Shown: in pieces, positions 21,570 to 30,885 of the stretch
How positions within the stretch are numbered: position 1 is the first letter of the stretch
How the letters are laid out: each line of letters begins with the position of its first letter
Assembly (NCBI RefSeq): GCF_905397435.1
Contig: NZ_CAJPVI010000026.1
Location: forward strand, 1 to 64,000
Origin: Cupriavidus numazuensis
GTDB taxonomy: Bacteria; Pseudomonadota; Gammaproteobacteria; Burkholderiales; Burkholderiaceae
Length of the DNA stretch: 64,000 bases
Direction: 5' to 3'
Translations under genes and position numbers: made by a program
Notes under the pieces: model-generated
Told to the model about the DNA's origin: nothing
Seen by the model: the letters and a program-made list of their open reading frames with translations, nothing else
Databases searched by the model: none

Positions 21570-22544
21570 ATGCGAGTCAGTTCCGTTGCAGCGGTGGCGC
21601 TTGCCGCCGCTGCCGTGTTCAGCGCGCCCGCCGTCCAGGCGCAGGCCTATCCGAACAAGCCGATCCGGATGGTGGTCGGGTTCCCCAGCGGCGGGGCGCC
21701 GGACACGCTGGCCCGCATCGTCTCCGAAAAAATCTCGCCCGCGTGGGGCCAGCCGGTGGTGGTCGACAACAAGCCCGGCGCAGGCGGCAATATCGGCGCC
21801 GAGGCCGTGGCCCACGCGCCGGCCGATGGCTACACGCTTGCCATGGGCACGGTGGGCACGCACTCGATCAACGGTGCGCTCTACAGCAAGATGCCGTACA
21901 ACATGGTCAAGGACTTCACGCCCGTGATCCTGGTCGCGACGACACCGAATGTGCTGGTGGTCCATCCGAGTGTGCCGGCGAAGAACGTGGCGGAGTTGAT
22001 CGCGCTGGCCAAGGCCAGGCCCGGTGGCCTCACGTTCGGCACGCCGGGCGTCGGCACGTCGCTGCACGTCGCCGGCGAGATGTTCAATTCCATGGCCGGC
22101 GTGAAGATTACCCATGTGCCATACAAGGGCCGGGCGATGGCGATCCCGGACCTGCTTGGCGGCCATATCACGATGATGTTCGACAACCTGCCGTCGGCGC
22201 TTCCCGTGGTGAAGGAGGGCAAGCTGCGCGCGCTGGGCGTCACCAGCGCGAAGCGTTCGCCGTCGGCGCCGGACATCCCCACGCTTGCCGAGCAGGGCCT
22301 GCCTGGTTTCGAGGCGGACTCGTGGTTTGCCATCTTTGCGCCGGCCAACACGCCCAAAGACGTGGTGGCAAAGCTCAATGCGGAATTCAACCGCATTTAC
22401 TCGCTGCCGGATGTGCAGGCAAAACTCAAGACGCTGGGGCTGGATCCGGTTCTCGGCACGCCCGAGAAGCTGGCGGACTACCAGCGCTCGGAGATCGCCA
22501 AATGGGCGAGGGTCGTGAAGGAGTCGGGCGCGAAGGCTGAATAG
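21570..22544 (+). CDS. Bug-family (TctC-like) periplasmic solute-binding protein
   Basis: This is a periplasmic receptor of the tripartite tricarboxylate transporter type, 324 residues with a Sec signal peptide ending near VQAQ (about residue 25). Family motifs are PIRMVVGFPSGGAPDTLAR, VVVDNKPGAGGNIGAE, LTFGTPGVGTSLHVAGEMF and THVPYKG. Bug proteins are greatly expanded in Cupriavidus and Bordetella relatives and usually occur, as here, without TctA/TctB. They bind carboxylates or related small molecules. The gene is probably co-transcribed with the dehydrogenase upstream; the ATG follows AGGAGA. Confidence 0.9.
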   Translation: MRVSSVAAVALAAAAVFSAPAVQAQAYPNKPIRMVVGFPSGGAPDTLARIVSEKISPAWGQPVVVDNKPGAGGNIGAEAVAHAPADGYTLAMGTVGTHSINGALYSKMPYNMVKDFTPVILVATTPNVLVVHPSVPAKNVAELIALAKARPGGLTFGTPGVGTSLHVAGEMFNSMAGVKITHVPYKGRAMAIPDLLGGHITMMFDNLPSALPVVKEGKLRALGVTSAKRSPSAPDIPTLAEQGLPGFEADSWFAIFAPANTPKDVVAKLNAEFNRIYSLPDVQAKLKTLGLDPVLGTPEKLADYQRSEIAKWARVVKESGAKAE

Positions 22545-22570
22545 CAGCAGCCGGGCGGTCGCGCTTACGC

Positions 22571-22600
22571 GTCACTACGCGTCACTACGCGTGACTACGC
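22571..22600. repeat. Three 10-bp tandem repeats overlapping the end of the DHA2 exporter gene
   Basis: The unit GTCACTACGC is repeated three times (the third copy with one change), preceded by a degenerate copy. The stop codon of the minus-strand transporter gene falls inside the last copy (22595-22597). It lies between convergent genes and may contribute a 3' structure. Confidence 0.85.
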
Positions 22601-23995
22601 ATCGGGTTCATCCCGTATGGCGGCAGTTCCCGCATGTCGCGGACTGCTGCCATCGCGCAGGCGGCTCAGGCTGATGACCGCGCCGAGCGTCGCCATGCCA
22701 ACGGCCACGTAGAGCGCGAGGCGTCCGGCACCGGTCTGATCGAAGCTGAACAGCAGTGCCACCACGGCCGTGCCGGTGGTCTGGCCGAGCAGCCGCGTCG
22801 TGGCCTGCGCGCCGCTGGCACCGCCGCTGCGCTCAGGCGGCGTGGCGCCGATCATCGCGCGGTTGTTGGGCGACTGGAACAGGCCGAAGCCAAGCCCGCA
22901 GATCGCCATGCGCCAGGCGATGTCGAGGCTGGTGGCATCGTGTCCCAGTAATGCCAGGCCAAGCAGGCCGGCGGCAAGCAGCGCCAGCCCGGCGCCGGCC
23001 AGGATACTGGCCGGGTAACGGTCCGACAGCCGGCCCGACAGCGCCGCCATCAGGGCCACCGTCAGCGGCCAGGGCGTGATCAGCAGGCCGGTTTCATGCA
23101 GGGACCGGCCAAGCTGGTATTCGAAATAGAACGGCAGCGCCACGAAGGCCAGCATCTGCGTCATGAAGGAGCAGAACGACGTGCCGACCGCCAGCGTGAA
23201 GGCGCGGCTGGCAAACAGGTCCACGGGCACGAGCGGTGACGGGCGGCCGTGCTGGCGGCGCACCAGCACCCAGCCCAGCACGATGGCGCCGCCTACCGCG
23301 GCCGCGCCGGCGATACGCAGGCTCGCATGGCCAAGGCCGTCGACACCAAGGATGAACAGGCCAAACACCACGGCCGACAGCACCGCGCTCGGATAGTCGA
23401 ACTCGCGCGGCTGAGGCTCGGTGTCAGGCAGCGCGCTGCGACTGAGCGCCAGCGCAAAGATGGCTACCGGCACATTGACGGCGAACAGCCATTGCCAGCT
23501 AGCCAGTGACAGGATCAGTGCCCCGAGGGAAGGGCCGATCGCCGTGGTCACGCCAACCACCAGCGCGTTCAGCCCGATGCCGCGGCCCAGGCGCGTCGGC
23601 GGATAGATAAAGCGCACCAGCGCCGTGTTCACGCTCATGATGCCGGCGCCGCCCAGGCCCTGCAGCACGCGCGCCGCCACCAGCATGGGCAAGTTGACGG
23701 CCAGCGCGCACAACAGCGATCCGACCAGGAAGGTGGCCAGCCCGGCCCGATACACACGCTTGTAGCCGAAGATGTCGCCCAGCGACGACAGTGGCAGCAG
23801 GCACACGGTGACTGTGAGCTGATAGGCGTTCACGACCCAGATCGTGCTCGACGGCTCGGACTGGAGCTGGCGCGCGATCGACGGCAACGCAATATTGGCG
23901 ATGGAGCCGTCCAGCACGGCCATGATCAGGCCGCAGAAGACGGTAAGAATGGCCCAGCTGCGCTGCGGGTGGGGAAGCCCTTGATGTGACGACAT
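22595..23995 (-). CDS. DHA2-family MFS drug exporter (EmrB/QacA type)
   Basis: This is a proton-driven multidrug efflux transporter of the inner membrane. It has 466 residues with about fourteen hydrophobic segments, as in the DHA2 subfamily. Visible motifs are MAVLDGSIANIALPSIA (segment 1), LGDIFGYKRVYRAGL (motif A loop), and the antiporter motif C as LNALVVGVTTAIGPSLGAL. No membrane-fusion or outer-membrane partner lies beside it, so it probably works alone. It is convergent with the Bug gene. Upstream (23996-24108) there is only the end of the histidine kinase gene on the same strand. Confidence 0.9.
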   Translation of the reverse strand: MSSHQGLPHPQRSWAILTVFCGLIMAVLDGSIANIALPSIARQLQSEPSSTIWVVNAYQLTVTVCLLPLSSLGDIFGYKRVYRAGLATFLVGSLLCALAVNLPMLVAARVLQGLGGAGIMSVNTALVRFIYPPTRLGRGIGLNALVVGVTTAIGPSLGALILSLASWQWLFAVNVPVAIFALALSRSALPDTEPQPREFDYPSAVLSAVVFGLFILGVDGLGHASLRIAGAAAVGGAIVLGWVLVRRQHGRPSPLVPVDLFASRAFTLAVGTSFCSFMTQMLAFVALPFYFEYQLGRSLHETGLLITPWPLTVALMAALSGRLSDRYPASILAGAGLALLAAGLLGLALLGHDATSLDIAWRMAICGLGFGLFQSPNNRAMIGATPPERSGGASGAQATTRLLGQTTGTAVVALLFSFDQTGAGRLALYVAVGMATLGAVISLSRLRDGSSPRHAGTAAIRDEPDA

Positions 23996-24108
23996 GCGGG
24001 AGACAATGGCGGCAAGGCCGCACCCGTGGAACCGGGCGCGGCGCCGTCATTATCGGCGCGCGGGGCGTCGCGCGCAAATGCGCAGATTGTGGTAGGGGGC
24101 GACCGCGA

Positions 24109-27100
24109 TCAGGCGGTCTCCGTTGGGGTGGCGGGCAGGCCTTCGCCGGCATAGCGCTGCGCGAGCACCCGCAGTGCATCGCCGGCCGCGGCAATGGCCG
24201 CACTCCAGCGGCCGGCGTCCAGGCACAACTGCTCGACTTCGCGGCAGTGGGCATACAGAGCGTTCTCGCGGACGATCCTGAAACCGCTCGCGGCGCGATG
24301 TACCCACGCTTGCAGGGCATCCACATCCTTCGCGCCGAGGACTTGCGCGAGCGCTGGCAGGTCGGTCTGCAGTTGCTCGCGCAGCAGCCGCGCGTAGCGT
24401 TCCTGGCTGGCGGACGCGATCGACGTCTCGCGCAGCGCCTGCAGGGCTTGGCCCAGTTCATGCAACGACGCCGGCTTCGTGACGTAGCCCCTGAAGCCGC
24501 GTTGTTGCCAATCCTCGGCGTGTTCCTGCTGGGCCAGCGCACTGAAGGCGAGCACGGGCAGGTCTGGGCGCCGTTCGCGCAGCGCATCGAGCAGGGCATG
24601 GCCGTTCATGACCGGCATGTGGATGTCGGTCAGCACTGCATCGACATGGGTCGATTCGGCGATGGCCAGCGCCTGCTTGCCGTTGTCGGTGATGATGGGC
24701 TGGCAGCCCAGTATCCGTAGTTGCTCGCTGACCAGCGTCTGGTTCAGCGGGTTGTCTTCGGCGACGAGAATGGTCAGGCCAGCTGTGTCGGGCAATGGCG
24801 CCGACACGACTGGTGCGCCGGTCATGTCGGCCGTGGAGGCGAGTGCGGGAAGATCCTGCAGGCATGCCGCGGCCGAGGCCACGCAGGCGAGCAGCGCCTC
24901 GTGGCTGAAGCTGGACACCTCGAGGACGCCGGGCGCCCGCCGCCGGGCCCGGTGGGGACCATCGGGCGTCATCCAGATCACGGGAGCCGAGCCCAGTCCA
25001 TGCAGCGATTCCAATGCGCGAGGATCGAATTCTTCCGTGGCGACGATGGCCTGTGGGCGGTGGTTTTCAAGGTGCCCGCGCGCCGCGGCCAGCGAAGTGA
25101 GCACGTGGGGTTGCCAGCCCGCAGCCGCCAGCCACGCTTCAATGCAGTCCCCGGTCTTGCCGTCCTGGCTCAGCACCATCACGCTGCCGTGCCGGGCGGG
25201 AGCGATATCGGAGACAGGGGCGAACGCGGCATCGTCGGCGGTGGGCGCCAGGGGCACGATGATGGTGAAGGCGCTGCCGAGGTCCTGCACGCTTTGCACG
25301 CTGATGCCGCCACCCATCAGCTCGCACAGCCGCGCACAAATGGACAGGCCGAGTCCCGTGCCGCCGTAGCGACCCGTCGCGACGTCGTCGCCCTGCACGA
25401 AAGGCTGAAAGATGCGTTCGATCAGGGCCGCCGGCATGCCGATTCCCGTGTCGCCGACGCGGCAGGTCAGCATGTGCCGGCCATCGGTGTCGGGCTCGTA
25501 GCGGCCGCTGAGCGTGATGCGGCCGCTCGTGGTGAATTTGAATGCGTTGTTCAACAGGTTGTTGACGACCTGCATCAGCCGCATGCCGTCTCCACAAACT
25601 TCGCGGTCCAGTTCGGGCGCCAGTTGCAGCTGTAGCCGGATGCCGCGCGCAGTCGCAATGGGCGCGTAAGTCAGTGCCAGCCCTTCGAGCGCTTCGGCCA
25701 TACGGAACGGCTTGGCGACCAGTTCCAGCTTGCCGGCATCGATCTTCGAGAAGTCGAGAATGTCGTTGACGATGCGCCGCAGACCTTCCGCGGCAGTGCC
25801 CAGCACGTGCAGGCGTTGCGCATGGCCTTCCAGGCCGGGGCTGCGCGCAAGCAACTCGAGGTTGCCGATCAGCGCGTTCAGGGGCGTGCGGATTTCATGG
25901 CTCATGGCCGCGAAGAAGCTCGAGCGTGCGCGCATCATGGCCTCGGTCGCCTGCTGTGCCGAGCGTAGCTGCTGCTCCAAGGCCTGCTGCGTCGTGATGT
26001 CCTGCACGGCGCAGAACAGCACCTTGTCGTCGTGGTAGCGGGCGGGCGCATACGTGACCTGCAGGTAGCGCTGTGCGGTAGCTTCGTCGCCCGGCGCGGG
26101 GACGATAAAGTGGTTGATCGGCGCCGGCTGGCACGCTTCCGCGCCGGACGGCTGGCGTTCGAAAGCCTCCGTCACCTGCGCGGGCAAGGCGTTGGCCTTG
26201 TCAAGCCGCAACAGTGCCTGCGCAAGCTGGTTCGATGTCAGTACGGAGTAGTCGCGTTGCCGGACGATGCACAGCCCGACCGGCGTGGCGCTGACAAGGA
26301 TCTGGTTCAGGATCTCGTTCTCGAGCGCGCGCGCCGCTTCCGAATGGGTCCGGCGCAGCATCTGGCGGTCCCAGTAGCGCGCGCTCAGGACGATGGCGCC
26401 GATCAGCAGCAGCGCCACGCTGAGGATCACGGCGAGCTCCGGTGCGAGCGCGGGCACCAGCAGGCCATACGGCAGAAAGCAGACCAGCACGCCGAACCCC
26501 GGCTGCAGGGGCTGGATCATCAGCACGCCACGGCGCGTGTAGTGCGATACGTTGTGCGGCCGCCGGCGCGCCTGTGCCATGACGGCACTGACCACCGGGC
26601 CTTCAACGGGCAACGCGGGTGCCGCGACATCGATGGCCTCGTCGGCCGGATTGAGCAGCGCCAGCAGCGCGCCATCTCCGGGGCGATCCAGTTGCGCGAG
26701 AAAATCGCCGACTGGCACGCACGCCGCCAGCAGCACGGTGGGCGTATCGCCCGTGTAGGCCGCGCCGAGGCTCAGCATGACCATCGCACCGGTCAGCGGA
26801 TCGCGCACGGGGCCGGCCCAGAGCTGCTCGTCGCCGGGCGGTACCGCATGGCCGCTGCGGTCCAGCAGCGCCTGCGTAATGGTGTCGCGAAGCGTATCGA
26901 TCAGCGCGGGCTGGATCGGGACTGTCACCTGCGCCGCCGAAGGCTGCCGCGCGAGAATGGCGGCACTGTCGTTCTCGAGCGAAAGGACATAGACCCAGTG
27001 ATCGAGGCCAAAGGCCTGCTGCGTGGCCAGCGTGCCGAGCGCTATCTGTTGCAGGCGCGCAAGCTGCGTGGGCATGGCCCGGCCCCAGGCGTGGCGCGTG

Positions 27101-27498
27101 GAGGCCGTTGCCAGCAGGTAATAATCATGTCCGGCGATCTTGTCCGAAATCCGTGCGACGCCGGTTGCGCGCACGGACTGGACCGTGGCGGCATCCGGGG
27201 ACTGCGCTGAGCCAGACTCGTGGTAGCGGCGCACGCTCAGCACGCTGCGCCGCAGGAAGGCGGCCTCGCTTTCCAGGCGCTGCGAGATGGTGCCCACATA
27301 GCCGGTGACCTGGTTATGTTGCTGGCTAAGGTGCTTGTCGGCTTCCAGCGCCACCAGCACGATGCCGGCGAACACCACCAGGGCGATCAATACGGCGATG
27401 GTCGCCGAATAGAGATGCTGCTGGCGCCGGGCATTGTCCGCGAGCGTGTCGAAGGCGCTCGCCAGCGACACGCGGGTACTGTCGAGGAGCTGCTGCAT
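24109..27498 (-). CDS. Hybrid sensor histidine kinase with receiver and HPt domains (RcsC/BvgS-like)
   Basis: This membrane sensor starts a four-step phosphorelay to the adjacent response regulator. The 1129 residues comprise a transmembrane helix (about 32-54), a periplasmic sensor (about 55-355), a second helix region (about 360-395), a PAS-like segment and a kinase domain. The H-box is AAMSHEIRTPLNALIGNLELL (about 550), followed by NNLLNNAFKFT, GDTGIGM and YGGTGLGLSI. A degenerate receiver-like region precedes a true receiver (ILVAEDNPLNQ; Asp in DAVLTDIHMPVMNG). A C-terminal HPt-like bundle has a candidate histidine in WVHRAASGFRIV. It begins 6 bp after the regulator gene. The signal is unknown. 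Confidence 0.9.
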   Translation of the reverse strand: MQQLLDSTRVSLASAFDTLADNARRQQHLYSATIAVLIALVVFAGIVLVALEADKHLSQQHNQVTGYVGTISQRLESEAAFLRRSVLSVRRYHESGSAQSPDAATVQSVRATGVARISDKIAGHDYYLLATASTRHAWGRAMPTQLARLQQIALGTLATQQAFGLDHWVYVLSLENDSAAILARQPSAAQVTVPIQPALIDTLRDTITQALLDRSGHAVPPGDEQLWAGPVRDPLTGAMVMLSLGAAYTGDTPTVLLAACVPVGDFLAQLDRPGDGALLALLNPADEAIDVAAPALPVEGPVVSAVMAQARRRPHNVSHYTRRGVLMIQPLQPGFGVLVCFLPYGLLVPALAPELAVILSVALLLIGAIVLSARYWDRQMLRRTHSEAARALENEILNQILVSATPVGLCIVRQRDYSVLTSNQLAQALLRLDKANALPAQVTEAFERQPSGAEACQPAPINHFIVPAPGDEATAQRYLQVTYAPARYHDDKVLFCAVQDITTQQALEQQLRSAQQATEAMMRARSSFFAAMSHEIRTPLNALIGNLELLARSPGLEGHAQRLHVLGTAAEGLRRIVNDILDFSKIDAGKLELVAKPFRMAEALEGLALTYAPIATARGIRLQLQLAPELDREVCGDGMRLMQVVNNLLNNAFKFTTSGRITLSGRYEPDTDGRHMLTCRVGDTGIGMPAALIERIFQPFVQGDDVATGRYGGTGLGLSICARLCELMGGGISVQSVQDLGSAFTIIVPLAPTADDAAFAPVSDIAPARHGSVMVLSQDGKTGDCIEAWLAAAGWQPHVLTSLAAARGHLENHRPQAIVATEEFDPRALESLHGLGSAPVIWMTPDGPHRARRRAPGVLEVSSFSHEALLACVASAAACLQDLPALASTADMTGAPVVSAPLPDTAGLTILVAEDNPLNQTLVSEQLRILGCQPIITDNGKQALAIAESTHVDAVLTDIHMPVMNGHALLDALRERRPDLPVLAFSALAQQEHAEDWQQRGFRGYVTKPASLHELGQALQALRETSIASASQERYARLLREQLQTDLPALAQVLGAKDVDALQAWVHRAASGFRIVRENALYAHCREVEQLCLDAGRWSAAIAAAGDALRVLAQRYAGEGLPATPTETA

Positions 27499-27504
27499 GG
27501 GCGC

Positions 27505-28152
27505 TCAGATCAGACCGTTCTCGTACGCATACCGGATCAGGTCGGTGTTGGTGTTCACGCCCAGCTTGCGCATGGCCACGGTCTTCTGGCTCGAGATGGT
27601 GCTGACCGACCTGCCAAGCTTGGCGGCAATCTCATTGAGTTGCATGCCTTGCGCATACAGGCGCACCACTTCGAGTTCGCGCAGCGTGAGGTCGGTCGCG
27701 GGGGCATCGACCATCGCCGCGTCATCGAGGATCGCGCGGATCGATGGCGAGTAGTAGCAGCTTTCGCTGGTCATGACGTGAAAGCACGCCCGCAAGGTTT
27801 CGTCGAGTTCGTCTTCCTTGCTGACGAACGCGCGTGCGCCGAGCTTCACCGCGCGCCGGATGATGGCGGCGTTCGACTGCGCGCTGACTACGACGATGCG
27901 CGTGCCGCGATGGCGCCGCGCCAGGCGGTTCAGCAGGTTGAAGCCGTCGAGCGTGGCATCGCCGTGGCCCATGCAGAAGTCGGTGATCGCGATATCGGCT
28001 GGCTGCCGGTCCAGCGCCTGCACCAGTTCGGAGCCGCCAGTGCATTCGCAGGCAATGTGAAAACGCGCGGAGCGATGCAGGCAATCGCGCAGTGCGGTGA
28101 CGACAAGCGGGTGGTCGTCCGCAACCGCAACGCGGATGAGCGGTCCGTTCAT
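27505..28152 (-). CDS. LuxR/NarL-type response regulator, RcsB/BvgA-like
   Basis: This DNA-binding response regulator is the likely target of the downstream hybrid kinase. From the ATG at 28152, preceded by GGGGAA, it has 215 residues. The receiver domain carries VADDHP and the phospho-acceptor Asp in ITDFCMGHGDATLDG. The helix-turn-helix (about 150-205) reads LTLRELEVVRLYAQGMQLNEIA and SVSTISSQKTVAMRKLGV, strikingly like RcsB. The insertion after the Asp is also RcsB-like. Target genes cannot be told from sequence. It leads a two-gene operon. Confidence 0.9.
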   Translation of the reverse strand: MNGPLIRVAVADDHPLVVTALRDCLHRSARFHIACECTGGSELVQALDRQPADIAITDFCMGHGDATLDGFNLLNRLARRHRGTRIVVVSAQSNAAIIRRAVKLGARAFVSKEDELDETLRACFHVMTSESCYYSPSIRAILDDAAMVDAPATDLTLRELEVVRLYAQGMQLNEIAAKLGRSVSTISSQKTVAMRKLGVNTNTDLIRYAYENGLI

Positions 28153-28589
28153 GACTGTTCCCCGTTTCTGGTGCGCACGCTGCGCGGCCGCGCTGTGGTG
28201 CGGGGAAGGGAGGAGGAATGGGGGATGGTGCTGCGTTGCGACCGGCACATGGAAGCCGGAAGTTGTCTACACGCAAGGGACATTTGACGAAGACCTCGGT
28301 AATTGTGGACGCCAACCGGCAAGGGCCGATTGATACGGACTATTGCATCACCACAATCCCCGAAATTTTGGCTATCTTATGCGCGCCGTTGAATCGTATT
28401 TCGGCTAGATTCCTGGGGAATTTGAGCGTTGTTCCGTACCTGCACGCACGAATGCTGATGCACCGCAAATCCCGAGTGGCGTGCCGGGCGCTGCCGCGGT
28501 ATCGGGCTTGCCACTTGCCGCCGTACGCCTAGAATGAATTCGGCACGCGAAACATGCCGCTGGGCAAGTGTGCCGCCTGGAGGTGCGTC
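28153..28589. promoter_or_regulatory. Divergent intergenic region with promoter for the FmdB-type gene
   Basis: A sigma70-like promoter is visible on the plus strand: TTGCCA (28508-28513), a 16-bp spacer, and TAGAAT (28530-28535), giving a start near 28542. The left part must carry the promoter of the response regulator operon on the minus strand, but I see no clear boxes for it. No gene is visible. Confidence 0.6.
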
Positions 28590-28754
28590 ATGCCTGTCTA
28601 CCAATACCGTTGCGACAAATGCGGGCACGTGTTCGAGCATACCGAGCATATGGCCGAGCACGCGACCGCACACCCCAGTTGTCCAAAGTGCGGTAGCCAG
28701 ACAGTGCAACATGCACCCACGCCGTTCGTGGCGAAGACCGGGCGCAAGAGCTGA
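28590..28754 (+). CDS. FmdB-family zinc ribbon protein
   Basis: This 54-residue protein opens MPVYQYRCDKCGHVFE. Two CxxC pairs (C8/C11 in CDKC and the pair in CPKC near residue 34) would hold one zinc, the signature of the FmdB/CxxC_CxxC_SSSS regulatory family. Most members are small and of unclear role, possibly nucleic-acid or protein binding. GGAGG precedes the ATG at good spacing, and a promoter lies about 60 bp upstream. Confidence 0.85.
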   Translation: MPVYQYRCDKCGHVFEHTEHMAEHATAHPSCPKCGSQTVQHAPTPFVAKTGRKS

Positions 28755-28888
28755 ACCCTCGAAACTACAACTCACAGTGGGTCGATGCATGCCGCCGGCA
28801 TGCACATTTTTTTTGCGTGGCGCAATCCCGCGCCGCGCACGCTCCCGCTGCGCGCATGCGGCGATCTCATGACCTGACGGAGGATGCC

Positions 28889-29140
28889 ATGGCTACGAGA
28901 CCGTTTTCCGAGTTTTCACCCGAGGAGCAGCAACAGTTCGCGCAGGTATGCGGGCAGGTGGGAATGGCCCCGGACGACTTCGATATCACCGACGAGGTGA
29001 ATGGCAATGCGTTGCGCCGCATCAGCGTGCGGCGGCTCAGCACGGAGGCCAGCAGTGCCTACGAGGCCGGCGGCGCTGAATGGGTCGAAGAGTTCGAGAG
29101 CGATCTCGAGTGCGGCCTGTTCGGCCGCGTGACCGTATAG
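28889..29140 (+). CDS. Small acidic protein of unknown function
   Basis: This 83-residue soluble acidic protein has no signal peptide or membrane segment. GGAGGATGCC precedes the ATG, and codon use matches its neighbours, so it is probably a real gene. The centre contains DDFDITDEVNG and a basic strand RRISVRRLS; the C-terminal half is acidic. I recognise no family. It sits 134 bp after the zinc-ribbon gene and is convergent with a small membrane protein gene. Confidence 0.65.
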   Translation: MATRPFSEFSPEEQQQFAQVCGQVGMAPDDFDITDEVNGNALRRISVRRLSTEASSAYEAGGAEWVEEFESDLECGLFGRVTV

Positions 29141-29162
29141 CGCAGTCGGCGGAGTCTCTCGA

Positions 29163-29456
29163 TCAGGCGGCGGCGCCCGCCGCCTTCTGGTCGAGTTCGC
29201 GGTGGTATTTCGTGTGGCGGTACAGGCCATAGCAACTCGTCGCCGTGAAGCCGAGTTGCTGCACGAACAGGCCATAGGTGCCGGTCACCAGCGCAAACAC
29301 GCTCCACAGCAGGTTCGAGCACAGATACGCGATCCATCCCCAGCGCGAGGCCCGGTTATGCAGGGCCACCAGCAGCGAGCCGCTCATCGCCAGCGCGCAA
29401 CCCGACCATTCGAGTCCATTGAGCAGATTGGGAACAATTTGGGGCGCGAAGTCCAT
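29163..29456 (-). CDS. Small membrane protein of unknown function
   Basis: This 97-residue protein has three hydrophobic segments (about 12-32, 40-60 and 62-80) and a polar C-terminus rich in Lys, His and Ala. The arrangement, with NLLWSVFALVTGTYGLFVQQLGF, recalls one half of PnuC- or SemiSWEET-type carriers, but the match is only by general pattern. AGGAGA precedes the ATG by about 9 bp. It stands alone between a small acidic protein gene and the BLUF gene. Confidence 0.65.
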   Translation of the reverse strand: MDFAPQIVPNLLNGLEWSGCALAMSGSLLVALHNRASRWGWIAYLCSNLLWSVFALVTGTYGLFVQQLGFTATSCYGLYRHTKYHRELDQKAAGAAA

Positions 29457-29634
29457 GCCGCGTGTCTCCTGATTTTGTGTTCATTTTTTGCATACAATCG
29501 GACGCGACTTTAGCCCGGAACGCATGCGTGTGCAAGTGTTTTCCGGATTTCGGGAAAAGGCGAAAGATGTGGCAGGCGGCAGGCGGCCGCCTCAGGAATG
29601 ACTTTTCAGGAACAGCGGAGTACGCGATGGCCGG

Positions 29635-30078
29635 TCAGGGACGGCCGCGTTCGGCTGTGCGCGCCACGACGGACGCACCGGCGATCAGTTCCTTGAGCAG
29701 CGCCAGGGACGCCTGGCCGGACGTGCAGAACGGGTCCAGTTCGGCACGCGCCGAGAACTTCAGCAGCGTGGCGGTATTGATGCGCGCGACATTGACGTGG
29801 CCCATGGCCCAGCCCGCGAAATCGCGCTCGCAGATGTCTTCGTACTGCAGCAGCACCACGTCATGGTGACGCGGATCGCGCGTGATGGCCTGGAACAGCC
29901 GCGACACTTCCTGGCGGTCGCCCTCCAGCGCCTGCAGGAAGATGCCATTGCCATGGCACAGCACGCCGGTAATGCCGTGGCGCGGATTGCGTTCCAGGCT
30001 GGTGGTCAGGATGGCGTCGAGCGTCGCGGCGTCGATGGCCTGGCGGGCGCGGCTGGCATAGAGCAGGCGGACGAGCAT
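29635..30078 (-). CDS. Stand-alone BLUF-domain blue-light sensor
   Basis: This is a flavin-binding photoreceptor of 147 residues. The residues that surround FAD in BLUF proteins are all visible: Tyr7 (LLYAS), Asn31 before the GITG strand, Gln49 in FLQALEG, and Trp90/Met92 in AGWAMG. There is no attached output domain; after the BLUF fold only about 40 residues remain, so it must signal by partner binding. It follows folE by 19 bp on the same strand with its own ribosome site (GGAG), so the two genes are very probably co-transcribed. Confidence 0.9.
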   Translation of the reverse strand: MLVRLLYASRARQAIDAATLDAILTTSLERNPRHGITGVLCHGNGIFLQALEGDRQEVSRLFQAITRDPRHHDVVLLQYEDICERDFAGWAMGHVNVARINTATLLKFSARAELDPFCTSGQASLALLKELIAGASVVARTAERGRP

Positions 30079-30097
30079 GCTGGCAGCTCCGGGATGG

Positions 30098-30841
30098 CTA
30101 TTTGCCGTTGCGATTGAGCAGGGCGAGGAATTCGCGGCGCAGGCTGCCGTCCTTCAGGAAGGACCCGCGCATCACGCTGTTGGTCATCTTGGCATCGGTG
30201 TCGCGCACGCCGCGCCAGTGCATGCAGAAGTGCTCGGCTTCCATGACAATGGCCAAGCCGTCCGGGTTCATCTTCTCCTGCAGCAGGTCCGCTACCTGGG
30301 CCACGGCTTCTTCCTGGATCTGCGGACGGCACATGATCCACTCGGCCAGCCGCGCGTACTTGGACAGGCCGATCAGGTTGGAATGCTGGTTCGGCATCAC
30401 GCCCACCCACAGCTTGCCGATGATCGGGCACAGGTGGTGCGAACAGGCGCTGCGCACGCGGATTGGGCCGACGATCATCAGTTCGCTGAGCTGCTCCACG
30501 TTCGGAAACTCGGTTACGGCCGGCGGCTTGGCGTAGCGCCCCGCGAAGATTTCCTTCAGGTACATCTTGGCCACGCGGCGTGCGGTCTCGCGCGTGTTGT
30601 GGTCCTGGTCCACGTCGATCACGAGCGCGCGCAGGACCTCTTCCAGTCGTGCCTCCACTTCTTCCTGCAGCGCGTCGAGTTCGCCGGGCTCGATGTAGCG
30701 GGCGATATTGTCGTTCGCATGAAAGCGCTCCCGCGCCGCCAGCAGGCGCGAGCGGATGCGGTCCGATACGCTGGACTCGTCCGGGTCGGTATTGCTGGTC
30801 TTGTGCTTCACGCCGTGGTGTGCAGCGTCCTTGTCTGTCAT
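30098..30841 (-). CDS. folE: GTP cyclohydrolase I (FolE)
   Basis: FolE converts GTP to 7,8-dihydroneopterin triphosphate, the first step of folate/pterin synthesis. The 247 residues include an N-terminal tail of about 60 residues beyond the core. Zinc and catalytic residues are in SACSHHLCPIIGKLWVGV and in EAEHFCMHWRGVRD; the allosteric/family signature GLSKYARLAEW is present. Length and motifs are normal for type IA enzymes. It is transcribed from a good promoter at 30886-30914, with the BLUF gene downstream. Confidence 0.95.
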   Translation of the reverse strand: MTDKDAAHHGVKHKTSNTDPDESSVSDRIRSRLLAARERFHANDNIARYIEPGELDALQEEVEARLEEVLRALVIDVDQDHNTRETARRVAKMYLKEIFAGRYAKPPAVTEFPNVEQLSELMIVGPIRVRSACSHHLCPIIGKLWVGVMPNQHSNLIGLSKYARLAEWIMCRPQIQEEAVAQVADLLQEKMNPDGLAIVMEAEHFCMHWRGVRDTDAKMTNSVMRGSFLKDGSLRREFLALLNRNGK

Positions 30842-30885
30842 GGAGAGCCGCTTTCAGGTAGGAGAGGAATGGTGCACCGTGCTTC

